Shown here: piece after piece, positions 60,774-64,000 of the stretch
Layout of the letters: each line of letters opens with the position of its first letter
Position numbering within the stretch: position 1 is the stretch's first letter
NCBI GenBank assembly: GCA_020638135.1
Contig: JACKJE010000016.1
Location: forward strand, 1 to 64,000
Source of the DNA: Methylobacteriaceae bacterium
GTDB lineage: Bacteria > Pseudomonadota > Alphaproteobacteria > Rhizobiales > Beijerinckiaceae
Direction: 5' to 3'
Length of the DNA: 64,000 bases
Notes under the pieces: model-generated
Database searches by the model: none
Seen by the model: only the letters and a program-made list of their open reading frames with translations
What the model was told of the DNA's origin: nothing
Made by a program: the position numbers and the translations under genes

Positions 60774-61952
60774 CTATCGCGCCAGGCCGAACAACGGTCG
60801 AAGTCGCGCGCCGAGCGCGACGCCGGCGAGAGCGCACAGCGCCCAGACGAGGCCATGCGCACTGCCGGAAGCGAGGCCGGAGAAGAAGGCGCCGATGTTG
60901 CAGCCCGTCGCGAGACGCGCGCCGACGCCCATCAGCAGGCCGCCGAGCGCGGCCGCCGCCAGCGACGGCAAGGGAATGCGCGCCTGCGGCGCATAGGCCC
61001 CGGCAAGTCCGGCCGCAGCCGCGGCGCCGAGCATGAGACCGAAATTCATGACCGAGGTGGAATCCGCGAACAGGTTTGCCGCGAGCGCGCTCTCGCCCTG
61101 CCAGAACGGCCACGCTGCGACATTGACGCCGATCGCGGCCGCAATCTTCGCGCCCCACAGGGCGAAGCCGTAGGTGATGCCCCACGGGCGTCCCGCGAGC
61201 ACGAGCGTTGCAACATTGACGAGCGCGAGCGCGACCGCGCCACCGGCGAGCGGCCACGGGCCAGCGACGAGCGAAGCGCGCGCGACATCGAGGCCGAGCG
61301 GTTCGGCGGCGCCGTGACGCATGCGCTCGATCGCAAGCGCAGCCGCATAGCAGGCGGCGAGCGCGAGCAGGCCGACGGCGAGCGCCCATGTTCCGCCCAG
61401 CGTCTCGACCAGCGACCAGGCGCCGATATCGGGCCAGCTGCGCCAATGCAGCGGATCGGCGGTCGCAGCCAGCGATCCCGCGATGAAGGCGAAAAGCGCC
61501 ACGATCATGCGCGAATTGCCGCCGCCTGCGGTGTAGAGCGTGCCCGAGCCGCAGCCGCCGGCCAGCTGCGTGCCGACCCCGAACAGAAAGCTGCCGAGGA
61601 CGAGCGCAAGCCCGACACTATTGACGAAGCCCGAAACGTCGGCGCCGAACAAGGAGCCCTGCGCCAGCGCGGGAAAGAACACGACAATGGCGAGCGCCAG
61701 CATAACGAGTTGCGCGCGGATCGCGCGACCGCGCCGGTCGACCAGCATGCGCCGCCAGGCGAAGGCAAAGCCGAACGAGGAATGATAGAGCGCGACGCCG
61801 GCAAAAAATCCGACGCACGCGAGCGCGGCCTGCCGCCAGCCGGCCTCGCGCGCGCCGAATATCGCGAGCGCGACGAGGCCCGCGACGGCCAGCGCGACGA
61901 CGCCGGTTTGCGGATCGCGCGCTTTGGTCAGCGCGGGCGCGGCAAGGCTCAT
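60774..61952 (-). CDS. YeeE/YedE family sulfur-transport-like membrane protein
   Basis: The 392-residue membrane protein has two internal halves with the sulfur-transport cysteines: GTQLAGGCGSGTLY and ARLATGCNIGAFFSG. TsuA-type proteins of this family take up thiosulfate through conserved Cys. The full length and two motifs argue for a single-chain TsuA-like carrier. The gene overlaps a DUF302 gene by 4 bases upstream, and no sulfurtransferase (TusA/TsuB) is adjacent. Substrate is presumed to be a sulfur compound. Confidence 0.88.
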   Translation of the reverse strand: MSLAAPALTKARDPQTGVVALAVAGLVALAIFGAREAGWRQAALACVGFFAGVALYHSSFGFAFAWRRMLVDRRGRAIRAQLVMLALAIVVFFPALAQGSLFGADVSGFVNSVGLALVLGSFLFGVGTQLAGGCGSGTLYTAGGGNSRMIVALFAFIAGSLAATADPLHWRSWPDIGAWSLVETLGGTWALAVGLLALAACYAAALAIERMRHGAAEPLGLDVARASLVAGPWPLAGGAVALALVNVATLVLAGRPWGITYGFALWGAKIAAAIGVNVAAWPFWQGESALAANLFADSTSVMNFGLMLGAAAAAGLAGAYAPQARIPLPSLAAAALGGLLMGVGARLATGCNIGAFFSGLASGSAHGLVWALCALAGVALGARLRPLFGLAR

Positions 61953-62440
61953 GGCGCGGTCGCCTGCGCCGCGATGGATGCAAAGATCGCATCGAGCTCG
62001 CGCGCGAGTTCTTTCAGCGGCGCGCCGCCTTCGGCGAAATAAGGCGCGAACACATCGCTCGGCAATCGGTAGGACAGGGTCGCATGGCCATCGGCGTTTT
62101 CGGTCACATAGAAGCGCACCGGCGCCTCGATGCCCGCGGCGAGGCTGGCCGCCAGCATCCGCCGCGCGAAATCGTTGCGGTAGACGCCGACGACGCGATT
62201 GCCCGGAATGACGATCCCCTGCGCCTTCGCGCCCTGCGATGCGCTCGCCGAATTGACGAGGTTCATCTTTGCCGCGTCGACCGCCTTGTCGAGGCGCGAA
62301 GACAGCGCGTCGAAGGAATAGCCGGTCGCCTTCACCGCCCAGCCCGGCCGCGCGGTCAATGGTGCGGGCGCGGCCACGGCGCCGGAAAGCGTCAGTACGA
62401 CGGTCAACATCGCGCCGATGCGCAAGAAATATGTTCGCAT
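61949..62440 (-). CDS. Exported DUF302 domain protein
   Basis: The 163-residue product has a signal peptide (FLRIGAMLTVVLTLSGAVA) and the DUF302 fold: GYSFDALSSRLDKAVDAAKM, VVGVYRNDFARRML and PVRFYVTENADG. DUF302 proteins are often encoded next to sulfur or metal transporters, and in some bacteria with YeeE-type genes. The 4-base overlap with the YeeE/YedE gene indicates a working pair in the periplasm and inner membrane. Biochemical role unknown. Confidence 0.87.
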   Translation of the reverse strand: MRTYFLRIGAMLTVVLTLSGAVAAPAPLTARPGWAVKATGYSFDALSSRLDKAVDAAKMNLVNSASASQGAKAQGIVIPGNRVVGVYRNDFARRMLAASLAAGIEAPVRFYVTENADGHATLSYRLPSDVFAPYFAEGGAPLKELARELDAIFASIAAQATAP

Positions 62441-62588
62441 GGTCCTCGCCTCACAGAGTGCGACAAGGACCGCTATAGCGCGCGATCGATCACGGGCGCA
62501 GTCACGAATGGGTGAAGGCGACGCGAGCGGGGCGCCGCCTTGCGCAAACAAGGCTCCTCATTCAGAGGGCCTGCCTCGAAATTCAGGA

Positions 62589-62694
62589 ACCCTCACCCTG
62601 AGCAGCCGCGCAGCGGCGTCTCGAAGGGTGGCCGGATCACGTGTACGCGGCCATGCTTCGAGACGCAGGCTTCGCCTGCTCCTCAGCATGAGGG
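62589..62694. repeat. Interspersed palindromic repeat, CTCATGCTGAGGAG family, copy 4
   Basis: It begins ACCCTCACCCTGAGCAGCC, has inner hairpins CCGCGCAGCGG and GCAGGCTTCGCCTGC, GTCTCGAAGGGTGG / CCATGCTTCGAGAC arms, and closes with CTCCTCAGCATGAGGG. It lies between the convergent-side end of the FAD oxidase gene and the DUF302 promoter region. Confidence 0.86.
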
Positions 62695-62726
62695 TTTCGG
62701 GGCTGCAATCAATTCACCCGGGCGCC

Positions 62727-64000
62727 TCAGGCGTCCAGCACCTTCCCCGGGTTCATGATGTTCTGCGGATCGAGCGCACGCTTGATCGCGCGCATCACGT
62801 TCAGCGTCTCCGGCGAATGTTCCTCGCGCATGTATTTGATCTTCGCCTGGCCGACGCCGTGCTCGCCGGTGCAGGTGCCGCCCATGTCGAGCCCGCGCCG
62901 CACGAGGCGCTCGACAAAATTCTTGGCCTTCGCGACATCTTCCGGATCGTTGGGGTCGAACAGCGGCCCGGTGTGAAAATTCCCGTCCCCGACATGACCG
63001 ACGACCGGCGCGACAATGCCGATGCGCTCCGCATCCTCGATCGTCTGCGTCACGCAATCGGCGAGCCGCGAGATCGGCACGCAGACGTCGGTCGAAAAGC
63101 CCGTCATCTCGGGTTTGGCCTTCAGCGTCTGGTGCGCCCAGTAGACGTCGTGGCGCGCCTGCCAGAGTTTCGTGCGCTCCTCGGGCTTGGTCGTCCAGTT
63201 GAAGGGACCGCCGCCATTGCCTTCGGCCAGTTCCTTGAAGCGCGTCGTCTGTTCCTCCACGCCCTTTTCCGTGCCGTGGAATTCGAGAAACAGCATCGGC
63301 GCTTCGGTCAGGCCGAGCTTGGCGTAATTGTTGAACGCGCGCACGGTGAGCGGATCGACGAGTTCGATGCGCGCGATCGGCAGGCCGGACTGGATCGTCT
63401 CGATGACCGTGTCGCAGGCCGCCTTGATCGACGGGAACTGGCAGGTCGCCGCCGAAATCGCTTCGGGGATTCCGTAGAGCTTGAGCGTGATCTCGGTGAT
63501 GATGCCGAGCGTGCCTTCCGATCCCACGAACAGACGCGTGAGATCGTAGCCCGCGGAAGATTTCTTCGCGCGCCGCGCCGTCTTGACGATGCGCCCGTCC
63601 GGCATGACCACGGTCAGCGCCAGCACATTGTCCTTCATCGTCCCGTAGCGGACGGCGTTGGTGCCGGACGCGCGCGTCGCGCACATGCCGCCGATCGAGG
63701 CGTCGGCGCCGGGATCGATCGGAAAGAACAGACCGGTGTCGCGCAGATAATCGTTGAGCGCCTTGCGGGTGACGCCCGGCTGCAGCACGACGTCGAGATC
63801 CTCGGCGTGCACTTCGAGGATTTCGTTCATCTGCGACACGTCGATCGACACGCCGCCATAGGGCGCATTGGTATGCCCTTCGAGCGAGGTATTGGCGCCG
63901 AGCGCGATGACGGGCACGCCATGGCCGGCGCAGATCTTCACGGCGTCGGACACGTCTTCCGTCGATTGCGCGAAAATCACCGCGTCCGGCGGCTGGTTCG
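62727..64000 (-). CDS. FAD-binding oxidoreductase, D-lactate/glycolate dehydrogenase type (N-terminus outside window)
   Basis: At least 424 residues are present; the frame is open to the right edge (NQPPDAVIFAQSTEDV), so the N-terminus is missing. The FAD-binding PCMH-like domain has TSLEGHTNAPYGGVSIDVSQM and GADASIGGMCATRASGTNA; the FAD-oxidase_C domain has SEGTLGIITEITLKL and the metal/substrate GHVGDGNFH, and ends ALDPQNIMNPGKVLDA. These are the GlcD/D-lactate dehydrogenase (cytochrome) markers. The enzyme passes electrons from a 2-hydroxy acid to the quinone or cytochrome pool. The exact acid is not determined. Confidence 0.9.
   Translation of the reverse strand, partial: NQPPDAVIFAQSTEDVSDAVKICAGHGVPVIALGANTSLEGHTNAPYGGVSIDVSQMNEILEVHAEDLDVVLQPGVTRKALNDYLRDTGLFFPIDPGADASIGGMCATRASGTNAVRYGTMKDNVLALTVVMPDGRIVKTARRAKKSSAGYDLTRLFVGSEGTLGIITEITLKLYGIPEAISAATCQFPSIKAACDTVIETIQSGLPIARIELVDPLTVRAFNNYAKLGLTEAPMLFLEFHGTEKGVEEQTTRFKELAEGNGGGPFNWTTKPEERTKLWQARHDVYWAHQTLKAKPEMTGFSTDVCVPISRLADCVTQTIEDAERIGIVAPVVGHVGDGNFHTGPLFDPNDPEDVAKAKNFVERLVRRGLDMGGTCTGEHGVGQAKIKYMREEHSPETLNVMRAIKRALDPQNIMNPGKVLDA

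Overview
The window is GC-rich chromosomal DNA from an alphaproteobacterium, most likely of the order Hyphomicrobiales (Rhizobiales). The pointers are an FNR/FixK-type box between a cbb3 oxidase gene and hemN, a class III cyclase, DUF6489 and DUF2889 genes, Liv-type and NitT/TauT-type transporters, an alphaproteobacterial-style IlvB, and palindromic interspersed repeats of the kind common in this order. The family cannot be fixed from the sequence. No phage, transposase or CRISPR signal was seen. 

Layout. 0-2 kb: divergent ccoN (cut by the window edge) and hemN, sharing a perfect anaerobox. 2-6.2 kb: a small reverse-strand group (ring-cleavage isomerase-like, NIPSNAP, VOC, DUF6489), then a forward copper group (rhodanese, DUF2946, PCu(A)C, SCO) that fits assembly of a copper oxidase. 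6.4-14 kb: a GCS2-family ligase, CoA transferase, epoxide hydrolase, a frameshifted thiolase, DUF2889 and an OprB porin. 14-19.8 kb: a MarR-controlled cluster for CoA-dependent aerobic anthranilate (2-aminobenzoate) breakdown: two-domain monooxygenase/reductase, SDR, aryl-CoA ligase and a RidA-like protein. 19.8-24 kb: a UbiA-family prenyltransferase, acnB and a STAS-like gene. 

24-35 kb holds the most interesting block: ten tightly packed reverse-strand genes reading (from 34.9 kb down) Liv-type binding protein, CYP199-like P450, MarR, MetV-MetF fusion, corrinoid protein, UroD-family methyltransferase, a cysteine-containing activation-domain-like protein, a RACE-type ferredoxin/ASKHA corrinoid activator, a methyl-corrinoid:tetrahydrofolate methyltransferase and an amidohydrolase. 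Together they form a complete chain that would move a methyl group (probably from a methoxylated aromatic acid) to a corrinoid, then to tetrahydrofolate, then oxidise it to methylene-THF. This is acetogen-style chemistry set beside an oxygen-using demethylase candidate. A second binding-protein gene diverges from the operon across a palindromic operator candidate. 

36-49 kb is mostly housekeeping: tRNA-Lys, leuA with a leucine-rich leader peptide, a thioesterase, a membrane cyclase, and ilvB-ilvN-ilvC with a textbook Leu-Ile-Val attenuator. Between 46.1 and 48.8 kb several genes (ilvC, an ABC ATPase, a helix-hairpin-helix protein) carry single-base indels whose pattern points to sequence error rather than decay. 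49-64 kb: a LysR regulator, a TRAP transporter lacking its binding protein, a NitT/TauT-type ABC transporter next to pdxY, a large AsmA protein, an MFS transporter, a YeeE/YedE-DUF302 pair and a D-lactate/glycolate-type FAD oxidase cut by the right edge.
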